From positions 1 to 64,000 of the forward strand of contig JAIKWS010000110.1 of assembly GCA_024684515.1 (NCBI GenBank): a DNA stretch of 64,000 nt, written 5' to 3'. This stretch comes from Prevotella sp. GTDB taxonomy: Bacteria; Bacteroidota; Bacteroidia; Bacteroidales; Bacteroidaceae. A program made the translations under genes and the position numbers. Each line of letters begins with the position of its first letter. The stretch's first letter is position 1. The notes under the pieces are model-generated. The model did not search any database. It saw nothing but the letters and a program-made list of their open reading frames with translations, and was not told the origin of the DNA. Below, in pieces: positions 7,973-16,753 of this stretch.

Positions 7973-10083
7973 AGTAGGTCATCTTGTTGTGGCTGTTGCT
8001 CTTGCTCCTCTTGCTGAGGTTTGTCTACTTGCTCCTTCACCTTGCCTTCGGCATCGAACATGCCATAGGTGGTACGCAGCACAATGAACTCGGTACGACG
8101 GTTCAGCTGGTGACAGATTTCCTGTTTCTCCTCGTCGAGGGCATTGATAAACTCAGGTGTCAGCACATCGTCTGCTTTCAGCCAGTCGTAGGTCTCGGTG
8201 AGCTTCTTCTTGATGACCTTGGGCTTACCCTCGCCATAGCCCTTGGGGGAGAGACGGTCTGCAGCGATGCCGTGCTCGATGAGATAGTTGACCACACTCT
8301 CTGCCCGACGTTGGCTGAGTCGCTCGTTGTAGGCATCCGAACCGCGGTTGTCAGTATGCGCACTCAGCTCGATGGTGACATTGGGGTTCTCGTTCAGCAG
8401 CTCAATCAGTTTGTCGAGCGACTCTGTCGACTCAGGACGCAGGGTGGCCTTGTCGAAATCGTAGAAGATATTGTCGATGAGCACGGGGGCCGTGATTGAA
8501 GCCAGTGCGAACTGCAGCACATACTCCTCCGACTCGAGCACGGGCTCCACCTGCAGTTCTTCCTTGTGGTTGAGGAAGCCCTTGCAGGTACCTAGGAAGA
8601 CGTAGCTGACATGGGGCTTGATCTCTTCCACGAACGAGCCGTCGCCACGCACGGAGATCTTCTTGTTCGTACCATCATTGCCCACCATGTAGACCAGTCC
8701 CTCTGGCAACTCGTAGCCGTCCTTTTCGTACACCCATCCCTTGACGGTCTGGATGATCTCTTCTTTCTCGAACGAGTAGATATGGTCCCAGCCACGGGCA
8801 TCACCACGATTGGAACTGAAATAGCCACGATTATGCACCCCCTCGAAGGTCATGCCGAAGTCGTCACCCTGCGAGTTGAGCGGATAGCCGGGATGCTCGA
8901 GCTGCAAGGGGGTGGATGCCGGTGGTGCTGTTGCCACGATACTGTCGTTGTCGCCTGTCTCCTTCTGTGCTGGGGCGATATAGATGTCTAGTCCTCCGAA
9001 GCCGGGATGTCCGTCGGAACTGAAATACAGGTCACCATTGGGCCGGAAGGTGGGGAACAGCTCGTTGCCCTCGGTATTGATGGGTGCTCCCAGGTTCTCG
9101 ACACTGACAATCTTGTCTGATGACGACAGTTCTGCCCGCCAGATATCATAGCCTCCCAGTCCACCAGGCATGTCGCTGACGAAGTAGAGCCACTGGCCAT
9201 CGGGCGAGATACAGGGATGGGCAAAGGTGGAGAGGGTATCTTTTGAAATCTCAAACTCCGTAGCCTTGCTCCACGAAGCATCCGAACGCTTCGAGGTGGC
9301 TATCCGGGCATAGCGGGGGTATTGTGGATCGGTCTTGCAGACTGTGAGATACATGGTTTTGAAGTCTGACGAGAATGTACATGCTCCCTCGTCATCATCG
9401 GTATTGAGCTCGCTGTCTATAGGCTCTGGCTTCGACCACTTGCCCTTGTCATCCTTCTGCGAGAAGAAGATATCGGCATTTTTTGTACCCGTGATACCAC
9501 TCAGCTCGTCGCCCTTGGCCTGGTTGCGGGTACTGGAGAAGTATAGCTGGTCGTAGTCGTCGCCAGCCAGTGCCGGTGAATATTCTGCCCTTCTGGAGTT
9601 GAACAGTTCCTGTTTCTTCACCGTATATCCGGAGAATTCTGCTTCTTTCTTCCACTCTGGTGCCCTACGTGCCGATTCCATTCCCGTTCGGACGAGTGGG
9701 TTGCGCATGCCTGAGTCCAGCAGTTGCTGGTAGGACTTCTCAGCATCCTTATATGCACCGTTTTTCAGTTGCAACTGTGCCAGGTACAAGATGTCGGTAG
9801 TGTCGGTCTGCTTATAGCGTATGGCATTGTTGTAGGCAGCGATGGCCCTTTGCGTCTGGTTGATACGACGGTAGCAGTCAGCCATCTTCAGGGCCCTCAC
9901 ACCACGTTTGGGACGTTCCTTGGCGGGTGTCTGTGCATAGGCCTTCTTGTAGTAGGAGGCAGCATCGAAATATTCGCCAAGGGCATAGAATTTATCACCT
10001 TTCTTCATGGCAGTGTCAGCACCACATGAAGAAAGCAGCACCAGGGCTACCATTATATATAATATGTAGAAAAATCGTTGCAT
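7966..10083 (-). CDS. porE: PorE-like T9SS lipoprotein: TPR, PD40 propeller and OmpA domain
   Basis: About 705 residues. A lipoprotein signal ends in a lipobox (LLSSC), supporting the ATG at 10083. A longer frame from 10203 would run into topB. The order is TPR repeats (GDKFYALGEYFDAASYYKKA), a WD40-like PD40 beta-propeller (SPALAGDDYDQLYFSS; PCISPDGQWLYFVSD; FPTFRPNGDLYFSSD), a carboxypeptidase-regulatory-like domain, then an OmpA C-terminal peptidoglycan-binding domain (NIFYDFDKATLRPES; ELSAHTDNRGSDAYN). This matches PorE of the type IX secretion system, which links the outer-membrane machinery to peptidoglycan. T9SS-like tails on several proteins in this window fit. A glutamine-rich tail follows the OmpA domain. 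Confidence 0.8.
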   Translation of the reverse strand: MQRFFYILYIMVALVLLSSCGADTAMKKGDKFYALGEYFDAASYYKKAYAQTPAKERPKRGVRALKMADCYRRINQTQRAIAAYNNAIRYKQTDTTDILYLAQLQLKNGAYKDAEKSYQQLLDSGMRNPLVRTGMESARRAPEWKKEAEFSGYTVKKQELFNSRRAEYSPALAGDDYDQLYFSSTRNQAKGDELSGITGTKNADIFFSQKDDKGKWSKPEPIDSELNTDDDEGACTFSSDFKTMYLTVCKTDPQYPRYARIATSKRSDASWSKATEFEISKDTLSTFAHPCISPDGQWLYFVSDMPGGLGGYDIWRAELSSSDKIVSVENLGAPINTEGNELFPTFRPNGDLYFSSDGHPGFGGLDIYIAPAQKETGDNDSIVATAPPASTPLQLEHPGYPLNSQGDDFGMTFEGVHNRGYFSSNRGDARGWDHIYSFEKEEIIQTVKGWVYEKDGYELPEGLVYMVGNDGTNKKISVRGDGSFVEEIKPHVSYVFLGTCKGFLNHKEELQVEPVLESEEYVLQFALASITAPVLIDNIFYDFDKATLRPESTESLDKLIELLNENPNVTIELSAHTDNRGSDAYNERLSQRRAESVVNYLIEHGIAADRLSPKGYGEGKPKVIKKKLTETYDWLKADDVLTPEFINALDEEKQEICHQLNRRTEFIVLRTTYGMFDAEGKVKEQVDKPQQEEQEQQPQQDDLLW

Positions 10084-10111
10084 ACCTATATATAACGTAG
10101 CCTTGGGTATT

Positions 10112-12190
10112 TTATTGCTTAAAGGGCTGTCGCCAAGTGCATCCTTCCTTCCAGCGGGAACAGCCATAGGCCGTCTTGCCCTTGATGATATGACCTTGTC
10201 CACAGAGGGGACAGGGCTTGCCTACCAGCGGATCGGTCCCAGCAGCGTCAGCTGTCGGCTGGGCGGTCTTGGCGGGCTGGGATGTCTGCGACGACGTCTT
10301 GCTGCCCTTGCTGGTCTTGGCAGCTTTCTTCCTGAGCTTCGCCAGGTCTTCGTCGGTAGTCACACTGACATAGCGGTTGCTCTGGTCGGCGATGACCTGC
10401 TGTACGATTTCCGTGACCTGCTGCTTGAGCTCGTCCAGGAATTGCCTGGGGTCGTACTTCTTCGCCTCAATGTCACGTAGTTTCTTCTCCCAGATGCCCG
10501 TCAGCTCGGCACTCTTCAGCAGTTCCTCGTGGATGAGGTCTATCAGTTCCATTCCTGTGGGTGTGGCCACGAGGTTCTTTTTCTCTTTGCGGATATAGTG
10601 ACGCTTGAACAGGGTCTCGATGATGGCGGCCCGCGTGGAGGGACGTCCGATGCCGTTCTCCTTCATGGCGGCACGCAGTTCCTCATTGTCCACCAGTTTT
10701 CCTGCCGTCTCCATAGCCCGCAGCAGGGTGGCCTCGGTATAGTACTTGGGTGGTGTGGTCCACTTCTCCGTCAGGGTTGGTATGTGTGGGCCGCTCTCCC
10801 CTTTCTGGAAGGTGGGCAGTGTCCTCTCTTCGTCGTCGGCTTTCTTCTCGTCGTCGTCGGCTTTCTGCTCCCTGGCATAGACGATGCGCCAGCCTGGGTC
10901 TAAGATCTCCTTGCCTGTAGCCTTGAACTCGATGGTGTCGCTGTCGCCTTCTACTGCTCCCAGCACGGTGGTGGTAGAGAACCTGCAGTCGGGATAGAAC
11001 ACGGCAATGAACCGTCGTGCCACCAGGTCGTAGACCTTTCGCTGCATATCCGTAAGCCCTCCTGGCACGATGCCGGTAGGTATGATGGCGTGGTGATCGG
11101 TCACCTTTGAGGAGTCAAAGACCTTCTTCGATTTTGTCAGGGGTTTCCCTCCTAGCGCCCGCACCAGCTCGGCATAGGGAGCCTCGCCGGCAAACTTCGT
11201 CTGGAAGAGCCCGTTCATCGTCTGTGGACACTTGGCATAGACATCGTCGCTGAGAAAGGTGGTATCCACGCGAGGATAGGTGGTCAGCTTCATCTCGTAA
11301 AGCTGCTGGATGAGGTTGAGCGTCATCTCTGCTGAGAAGCCGAACTTGCGGTTGCAGTCCACCTGCAGCGAGGTGAGGTCGTAGAGGCTGGGAGGCGTCT
11401 CCCTACCCTGTTTCTTCTCGACCTTTGTCACCAGGAAGGGCTTCCCCTCGATGATGGCAAAGGCCTGCTCACCCTCCTCCTTCGTGGTGAACTTGCCCTT
11501 AGTGGCAGTGAAGGTAGTATCGCGATAGATGGTGGCCAGCACCCAATAGGGCTCTGACTTGAAATTGTCTATTTCCTTCTGACGGTTGACAATCAGTGCC
11601 AGCGTAGGCGTCTGTACGCGACCTATCGACAGCACCTGACGATGCTGTCCGTATTTAATGGTATAGAGACGGGTGGCGTTGATGCCCAGCAGCCAGTCGC
11701 CAACGGCACGGCTCAGTCCTGCCAGGTATAGTGACTGGTATTCCGACTGGTCTTTGAGATGGGCAAAGCCCTCGCGGATAGCTTCATCTGTCATCGATGA
11801 TATCCACAGCCGCTGTACTGGACATTTAGCCTGTGCTTTCTGCATCACCCATCGCTGTATGAGCTCGCCTTCCTGTCCTGCATCACCGCAGTTGACAATG
11901 CTGTCGGCCTGGCTGAACAGCTGCTCGATGGTGGCAAACTGCTTCTTCACACCCGCATCTTCCTTCAGACGGATGCCAAAGCGAGGGGGAATCATGGGCA
12001 GGACACTCAGGGCCCAGCTCTTCCACATGGGGGTGTAGTCCTCGGGCATCTTCAGCTCACACAGGTGGCCGAAGGTCCACGTCACCTGGTAGCCATTGCC
12101 CTCATAGTAGCCATCACGACGGGCCGATGCACCAATGATACGGGCTATGTCGGCAGCCACACTGGGTTTCTCTGCAATGCAAACAACCAT
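10112..12190 (-). CDS. topB: DNA topoisomerase III (type IA)
   Basis: 692 residues. The N-terminal TOPRIM domain starts VVCIAEKPSVAADIARIIGA and contains NCGDAGQEGELI. The topoisomerase core includes SIGRVQTPTLALIV and the active-site tyrosine (about Y305) in TTYPRVDTTFLSDD. Late motifs RAMETAGK and GIGRPSTRAAIIETL are present. A C-terminal zinc-ribbon-like module is visible (CPLCGQGHII with a second cysteine pair YGCSRWKEGC). It relaxes or decatenates single-stranded DNA during recombination and replication. Bacteroidetes often carry several TopB copies, some on conjugative elements, but here the gene sits with housekeeping genes. It is first in an operon with porE 28 bp downstream. Confidence 0.92.
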   Translation of the reverse strand: MVVCIAEKPSVAADIARIIGASARRDGYYEGNGYQVTWTFGHLCELKMPEDYTPMWKSWALSVLPMIPPRFGIRLKEDAGVKKQFATIEQLFSQADSIVNCGDAGQEGELIQRWVMQKAQAKCPVQRLWISSMTDEAIREGFAHLKDQSEYQSLYLAGLSRAVGDWLLGINATRLYTIKYGQHRQVLSIGRVQTPTLALIVNRQKEIDNFKSEPYWVLATIYRDTTFTATKGKFTTKEEGEQAFAIIEGKPFLVTKVEKKQGRETPPSLYDLTSLQVDCNRKFGFSAEMTLNLIQQLYEMKLTTYPRVDTTFLSDDVYAKCPQTMNGLFQTKFAGEAPYAELVRALGGKPLTKSKKVFDSSKVTDHHAIIPTGIVPGGLTDMQRKVYDLVARRFIAVFYPDCRFSTTTVLGAVEGDSDTIEFKATGKEILDPGWRIVYAREQKADDDEKKADDEERTLPTFQKGESGPHIPTLTEKWTTPPKYYTEATLLRAMETAGKLVDNEELRAAMKENGIGRPSTRAAIIETLFKRHYIRKEKKNLVATPTGMELIDLIHEELLKSAELTGIWEKKLRDIEAKKYDPRQFLDELKQQVTEIVQQVIADQSNRYVSVTTDEDLAKLRKKAAKTSKGSKTSSQTSQPAKTAQPTADAAGTDPLVGKPCPLCGQGHIIKGKTAYGCSRWKEGCTWRQPFKQ

Positions 12191-12240
12191 GATGATATAG
12201 AAATTTTGATTATTACTACGATTTGTCGATTTTCGAACTG

Positions 12241-12248
12241 CAAAGTTA
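12241..12248 (-). promoter_or_regulatory. -7 promoter element (TAACTTTG) for topB
   Basis: TAACTTTG on the minus strand, giving a leader of about 45 nt before the topB ATG. No clear TTTG at -33. It faces the glyS promoter across the same intergenic gap. Confidence 0.5.
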
Positions 12249-12283
12249 GCCCTTTTTGTGCTTTTGGCGAAAAAACTGCTGTT

Positions 12284-12310
12284 CTTTAACTCCCTTTAAC
12301 TCCTTTAACC
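12284..12310. repeat. Short 10-bp tandem repeat (CTTTAACTCC) between divergent promoters
   Basis: Two perfect units and a partial third unit of CTTTAACTCC lie between the divergent topB and glyS promoters. The reverse-complement motif (GGAGTTAAAG) recurs as a short array at 49753-49780, also between divergent promoters. Confidence 0.5.
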
Positions 12311-12391
12311 ATGCTTAACCCCTCAAAAGTCATAACGCAGGCCTCCTGTCTCAGGTACTTCTGGCCTGAATGAAAAAAAATGATATTTTAT

Positions 12392-12422
12392 TTTGTAGTC
12401 CTCTCGCTTTTTCGTACCTTTG
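12392..12422 (+). promoter_or_regulatory. Promoter of glyS
   Basis: TTTG (12392-12395), a 19-bp spacer and TACCTTTG (12415-12422) form a near-perfect Bacteroidetes promoter. The predicted start is about 25 nt upstream of the glyS ATG. Confidence 0.75.
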
Positions 12423-12451
12423 CACGCAAATTTGCAAATCATACAATACTT

Positions 12452-13990
12452 ATGGCACAAGAAGACGTTTTCAAGAAAATCGTTTCACACTGCAAGGAAT
12501 ACGGATATGTATTCCCTTCGAGTGAGATCTACGACGGTCTGGGCGCAGTCTACGACTACGGTCAGATGGGTGTTGAACTGAAGAACAACATTAAACAATA
12601 CTGGTGGAAGGCGATGACGATGCTTCACGAGAATATCGTGGGTATTGACTCGGCCATCTTTATGCATCCCACCATCTGGAAGGCATCCGGACATGTGGAT
12701 GCTTTCAACGACCCACTTATCGACAACCGCGACTCGAAGAAGCGCTATCGTGCTGACGTGCTCATCGAGGACCAGATTGCCAAGTACGACGAGAAGATTC
12801 AGAAAGAGGTGGAAAAAGCTCGCAAGCGCTTCAAGGAGGCTTTTGACGAAGAGCAGTACCTGGCCACCTCACCACGCGTGCTAGAGCAGAAGGAGAAGCG
12901 GGATGCCCTCCACACACGCTATGCCGCCGCCATGCAGGGGCCAGACCTGGACGAGCTGAAGCAAATCATACTCGACGAGGGCATCGTCTGTCCTATCAGT
13001 GGTACGAAGAACTGGACGGACGTGAGACAGTTCAACCTGATGTTCTCTACCGAGATGGGAAGCACCGCCGATGGCTCGATGAAAATCTACCTGCGTCCTG
13101 AGACGGCACAAGGCATCTTCGTCAACTATCTCAACGTACAGAAGACGGGACGTATGAAGATTCCTTTCGGCATCGCACAGATTGGCAAGGCTTTCCGCAA
13201 CGAGATTGTTGCCCGACAGTTTATATTCCGCATGCGTGAGTTCGAGCAGATGGAGATGCAGTTCTTCGTCAAGCCCGGCACGGAGCTCGAGTGGTTCGCC
13301 AAGTGGAAGGAGACCCGCATGAAGTGGCATCAGAACCTGGGATTCGGAGCAGAGAACTACCGTTTCCACGACCACGACAAGCTGGCTCACTATGCCAATG
13401 CCGCCACAGACATCGAGTTCCACATGCCGTTCGGATTCAAGGAGGTAGAGGGCATTCACAGCCGTACCAACTTCGACCTCTCACAGCACGAGAAATATAG
13501 TGGCAAGAGCATCAAGTACTTCGACCCACAGACCAACGAGAGCTACACCCCGTATGTCATCGAGACATCCATAGGCGTTGACCGCATGTTCCTCAGCATC
13601 ATGTGTCATGCCTTCTGCGAGGAGCAGCTCGAGAATGGTGACACACGCACGGTGCTACGGCTGCCGGCAGCACTGGCACCTGTCAAGCTGGCCGTCATGC
13701 CTCTGGTGAAGAAGGACGGACTGCCCGAGAAAGCACGCGAGATAATCGACCAGCTGAAGTTCCACTTCACTTGTCAGTACGACGAGAAAGACTCTATCGG
13801 CAAGCGCTATCGCCGGCAGGATGCCATTGGCACTCCATACTGCGTCACCGTAGACCACGACACGCTCAACGATGGCTGCGTCACCCTGCGCTTCCGCGAC
13901 ACGATGGAGCAGGAGCGTGTGAAGATTGAAGAGCTCAACGCCATCATCGAAGATAAGGTGAGCATCACCAGTCTGCTGAAAAAACTGTAA
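12452..13990 (+). CDS. glyS: Glycine--tRNA ligase (single-chain, dimeric type)
   Basis: 512 residues, the usual length of the alpha2 (eukaryotic/archaeal-like) class II glycyl-tRNA synthetase used by Bacteroidetes. It charges tRNA-Gly with glycine using ATP. Visible features are the N-terminal SEIYDGLGAVYDYGQMGVEL, class II motif 2 region AFRNEIVARQFIFRMREFEQ, and motif 3 TSIGVDRMFLSIM. A C-terminal anticodon-binding domain is present (LAPVKLAVMPLVKKD onwards). The start at 12452 (MAQEDVFKKI) is chosen because the promoter at 12392-12422 lies inside the longer frame that opens at 12380. A prolyl isomerase lipoprotein gene follows 6 bp after the stop. Confidence 0.95.
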   Translation: MAQEDVFKKIVSHCKEYGYVFPSSEIYDGLGAVYDYGQMGVELKNNIKQYWWKAMTMLHENIVGIDSAIFMHPTIWKASGHVDAFNDPLIDNRDSKKRYRADVLIEDQIAKYDEKIQKEVEKARKRFKEAFDEEQYLATSPRVLEQKEKRDALHTRYAAAMQGPDLDELKQIILDEGIVCPISGTKNWTDVRQFNLMFSTEMGSTADGSMKIYLRPETAQGIFVNYLNVQKTGRMKIPFGIAQIGKAFRNEIVARQFIFRMREFEQMEMQFFVKPGTELEWFAKWKETRMKWHQNLGFGAENYRFHDHDKLAHYANAATDIEFHMPFGFKEVEGIHSRTNFDLSQHEKYSGKSIKYFDPQTNESYTPYVIETSIGVDRMFLSIMCHAFCEEQLENGDTRTVLRLPAALAPVKLAVMPLVKKDGLPEKAREIIDQLKFHFTCQYDEKDSIGKRYRRQDAIGTPYCVTVDHDTLNDGCVTLRFRDTMEQERVKIEELNAIIEDKVSITSLLKKL

Positions 13991-13996
13991 ATCAGC

Positions 13997-14656
13997 ATGA
14001 TAATGGTGATATCCCTTTTGAAACGTACTACCAGCATAGCTGCCGTATGTTGCCTCTGCAGCATCTGCGGGACTCTTTCGTCGTGCTCCGAAGAGACCAC
14101 CGAGACGAGCGAGTATGACAACTGGCAGCAGCGCAACGAGCTATTTTTCACCACGCTGGAAGACTCGCTGCGTAGCAATCCCAGCCAGTGGATGCACATC
14201 AAGAACTACTCGCTCGATGCCACCACCGAAGGCAAGCCTACCGACTATATCTACGCAAAGGTGATAGCACAGGGCACTGAGACGGAGTCACCACTGTTTA
14301 CCGACTCCGTGCGAGTGATCTACCAGGGACGGCTCATACCGTCAGCCTCCTATCCCGACGGATATATCTTCAGTACTACTGTCAGCGGGCGCTTTGACAT
14401 TGCCACAGGCTACAGCGTAAGGCAGAGCGTCTCCAATACCATCAATGGCTACTCAACAGCACTACAGCACATGCATAGGGGGGATCATTGGCGCATCTTC
14501 ATACCCCATCAGCTGGGATACGGACAGGAACGGCAGACCAGCTCCAGCGGGACTCTTGTCATACCTGCCTATAGCACACTCATCTACGACCTCATACTGA
14601 TCGACTTCTCCTCTGCAGGAGAGGTGATGCCACAATGGAGTAGCAGACAGCGCTGA
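13997..14656 (+). CDS. FKBP-type peptidyl-prolyl cis-trans isomerase, lipoprotein
   Basis: 219 residues. A hydrophobic N-terminus ends with a lipobox-like GTLSSC, suggesting a lipoprotein on the periplasmic side. The C-terminal half is an FKBP domain: VRVIYQGRLI, GYSTALQHMHRGDHWRIFIP, LGYG and the closing strand IPAYSTLIYDLILIDF. FKBPs catalyse proline isomerisation during folding. The usual Bacteroidetes homologues are lipoproteins of this size. It follows glyS by 6 bp and ends before a strong terminator, so the two are an operon. The first codons (MIMVISLL) leave an alternative start at the third codon. Confidence 0.85.
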   Translation: MIMVISLLKRTTSIAAVCCLCSICGTLSSCSEETTETSEYDNWQQRNELFFTTLEDSLRSNPSQWMHIKNYSLDATTEGKPTDYIYAKVIAQGTETESPLFTDSVRVIYQGRLIPSASYPDGYIFSTTVSGRFDIATGYSVRQSVSNTINGYSTALQHMHRGDHWRIFIPHQLGYGQERQTSSSGTLVIPAYSTLIYDLILIDFSSAGEVMPQWSSRQR

Positions 14657-14678
14657 AAATACACTTGAACAAAGAGAA

Positions 14679-14712
14679 AAAAGCGTCAGAAGGCAAACTT
14701 TTGGCGCTTTTA
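14679..14712 (+). terminator. Rho-independent terminator after the glyS operon
   Basis: A long imperfect stem (AAAAGCG paired with CGCTTTT, continuing inward through TCAGAAG and CTTTTGG) around loop GCAAA, followed by T-rich sequence. It separates the glyS operon from the AAA/DUF4435 cassette. Confidence 0.75.
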
Positions 14713-14744
14713 TTTGCGTGTTTGCAAAAAACATCGTATATTTG
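14713..14744 (+). promoter_or_regulatory. Promoter of the AAA/DUF4435 cassette
   Basis: TTTG (14713-14716), a 20-bp spacer and TATATTTG (14737-14744) match the consensus. It begins directly after the preceding terminator and gives a leader of about 20 nt. Confidence 0.7.
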
Positions 14745-14769
14745 CCATCTGGAAATCTAAGACAACACT

Positions 14770-15603
14770 ATGCAGAAATTCGCAGACTATATCAAGAAAA
14801 TCGAGATCGACTCGCTGTGGAGCGGCAAGAAGCACATCGTATGGGAGCTAGACCCGCATGTCAACATCCTCAGCGGCATCAACGGACAGGGAAAGTCAAC
14901 CATCATCAACAAGGTGGTGAAGGGACTGTCGCAGGGTGGCGAGTTCCCTAGCCACATGCTGAAAGGCGTCAGACTCGATGTCGAGCCCGAGGATGCCAAA
15001 TGGATTCGCTACGACATGATACGATCCATCGACAGCAGCCTCACACAGGTCATTGCCGACGAAGAGGGGGCACTCAGGCAGGTGCTGCCTGTCATACGAG
15101 GAGGAGGAGGCAGCCTGCTCGACTTCCAGCTATATCACCTGCAACGTAAGTACCTCGACTATCAGGTGAACATCGGCAACCGCATGATTGCAGAGCTGCA
15201 GGCAGGACATACCGAGACAGCACAACAGCTCAGTCAGAAAAAGACACGCTTCCAGGATATACTCGACGACCTCTTCTCTGATACCGGCAAGCATATCGTG
15301 CGCACGGAAAACGAGATACGATTCACACAGATTGGAGAGGTGCTCACGCCATATCAGCTCAGTAGCGGAGAGAAGCAGATGCTCGTCATACTACTCACCG
15401 TACTCGTCGAAGACGATCAGCATTTCGTGCTCTTCATGGACGAGCCTGAGGTGAGCCTGCATATCGAATGGCAGAAACGACTCATTGACCTCATCATCGA
15501 ACTAAACCCCAACGTGCAGATAATCCTGACTACACACTCACCGGCGGTGGTGATGAACGGATGGGTGGACCAGGTTACTGAAGTCTCGGATATCACGCTA
15601 TGA
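14770..15603 (+). CDS. Compact AAA/ABC-type ATPase, partner of a DUF4435 protein
   Basis: 277 residues. Walker A is GINGQGKST (36-44), the ABC-like signature LSSGEKQ is at 197-203, Walker B VLFMDEPEVSL carries the DEP at 224-226, and TTHSP (switch histidine H256) follows. This is the ATPase pattern of the OLD/RecF-like AAA_15/AAA_21 group, here with a very short insert between Walker A and the signature (about 150 residues). The stop overlaps the next ATG by 4 bp (ATGA), so the two proteins are coupled. AAA ATPase plus DUF4435 TOPRIM-like nuclease is the composition of PARIS (AriA/AriB) antiphage systems. This ATPase is smaller than typical AriA, so identity with PARIS is only an analogy. Confidence 0.8.
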   Translation: MQKFADYIKKIEIDSLWSGKKHIVWELDPHVNILSGINGQGKSTIINKVVKGLSQGGEFPSHMLKGVRLDVEPEDAKWIRYDMIRSIDSSLTQVIADEEGALRQVLPVIRGGGGSLLDFQLYHLQRKYLDYQVNIGNRMIAELQAGHTETAQQLSQKKTRFQDILDDLFSDTGKHIVRTENEIRFTQIGEVLTPYQLSSGEKQMLVILLTVLVEDDQHFVLFMDEPEVSLHIEWQKRLIDLIIELNPNVQIILTTHSPAVVMNGWVDQVTEVSDITL

Positions 15604-16694
15604 GCAACCGCCTGAAGGATAATATCAACAACCGCTATGTGGAGGCTGCCAATGCTCTTCGCGGAAAGCATGCACAACGTCGGATTGTGGCTTATGTCGA
15701 GAGCTATGACGATGTGTATTTCTGGCGTACGGTGCTATCACGATTCGAGAACGACAAACGCTATTTCGAGGTGATGCTACCATCGAAGGCCAATCTCACC
15801 AGAGGCAAAAAGTCGGTGCTGAAGAATTTCCTCTTCGGAATGGGGCACGACGGAAAGGAACTGTCGAAGGTAGGACCAGAGATGATTGCATGCGTCGATG
15901 CCGACTACGACTACCTCATGCAGGGTGCCACAGAACAGTCGCGATGGGTGCTGGAGAACCCATACGTCTTCCATACCTATGTCTATGCCATCGAGAACTA
16001 CCAATGCTATGCTCCATCACTCCACGAGGTGTGTGTGGCCGTCACACTCAACGACCACCGCATCTTCGACTTCCAGGAGTTCTTCATACAGTATAGCGAG
16101 GCTTGCTTCCCACTCTTCGTATGGTCGGTATGGGCATATCGTACGGGCCATCACAACCAGTTCTCACTCACTGAGTTCAACAGAGTGGCAGAACCGGGAG
16201 GATTTACCCTGCAGCATCCAGAAACGTCACTGACCAACCTGCGCAGAAAGGTGCAGACGAAAGTAAGGGAACTACAACGACAGTTTCCCAACAACAAGGA
16301 GTCATACCTCAAGGTCAAAGATGAGATCCGCCAGCTAGGTGTCACTCCGCAGACGGCATACCTCTACATGCAGGGACATCATCTCTTCGACGATGTAACA
16401 GTACCCATTCTCAACAAGGTGTGCAACCTGCTGCGACAAGAGCGACAGACGGAGATATACCGTGCACAGGCCCATCGCACCCAGAAACGCAACGAGATGT
16501 CGTGCTACGAAAACTCCATGCAGGACATCAAGACTATGCTCAAGAAAAATACTGGCTATCAGCAAAGCCCTCGCTTCCAACAGTTGCAGGATGACATCTC
16601 CCGATTCCTCGACTCACAGACCGTAACGGAGGAAAAGGCAGAGAAAAAAATGAACGCAGGAAAGACCTGCGGCCATCAAGCCCGAGACGAATAA
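15600..16694 (+). CDS. DUF4435 (TOPRIM-like) protein
   Basis: 364 residues. The N-terminal half has the TOPRIM-like signature of DUF4435: a conserved glutamate in RIVAYVESYDDVYFWR (E34), a basic stretch (SKANLTRGKKSVLKNF), and an acidic DxD-type motif in IACVDADYDYL (D100/D102). The family also shows the YAIENYQCY motif seen here. TOPRIM folds carry metal-dependent nuclease or primase activity. In PARIS the equivalent protein (AriB) is released by its ATPase partner on infection and becomes toxic. The C-terminal third is helical, charged and unassigned. A housekeeping DNA-repair role is equally possible, since the surroundings look like core genome with no integrase or tRNA. Confidence 0.8.
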   Translation: MSNRLKDNINNRYVEAANALRGKHAQRRIVAYVESYDDVYFWRTVLSRFENDKRYFEVMLPSKANLTRGKKSVLKNFLFGMGHDGKELSKVGPEMIACVDADYDYLMQGATEQSRWVLENPYVFHTYVYAIENYQCYAPSLHEVCVAVTLNDHRIFDFQEFFIQYSEACFPLFVWSVWAYRTGHHNQFSLTEFNRVAEPGGFTLQHPETSLTNLRRKVQTKVRELQRQFPNNKESYLKVKDEIRQLGVTPQTAYLYMQGHHLFDDVTVPILNKVCNLLRQERQTEIYRAQAHRTQKRNEMSCYENSMQDIKTMLKKNTGYQQSPRFQQLQDDISRFLDSQTVTEEKAEKKMNAGKTCGHQARDE

Positions 16695-16709
16695 TCGTTC
16701 GCCTCGGGC
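16680..16709. terminator. Bidirectional terminator between convergent genes
   Basis: GCCCGAG pairs with CTCGGGC around an internal CGA/TCG, overlapping the stop codon of the DUF4435 gene. The DUF4890 gene ends on the other side. Confidence 0.6.
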
Positions 16710-16753
16710 CTTCCGTTCTTCTATTGATTGTTGTTTTTATCAGCACTGCAATC

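Noticed and set aside
14770..16694. Firm annotation as a PARIS defence system
   Set aside because: Gene content agrees, but the ATPase is much shorter than AriA and the neighbourhood is not a defence island. Kept as an analogy.
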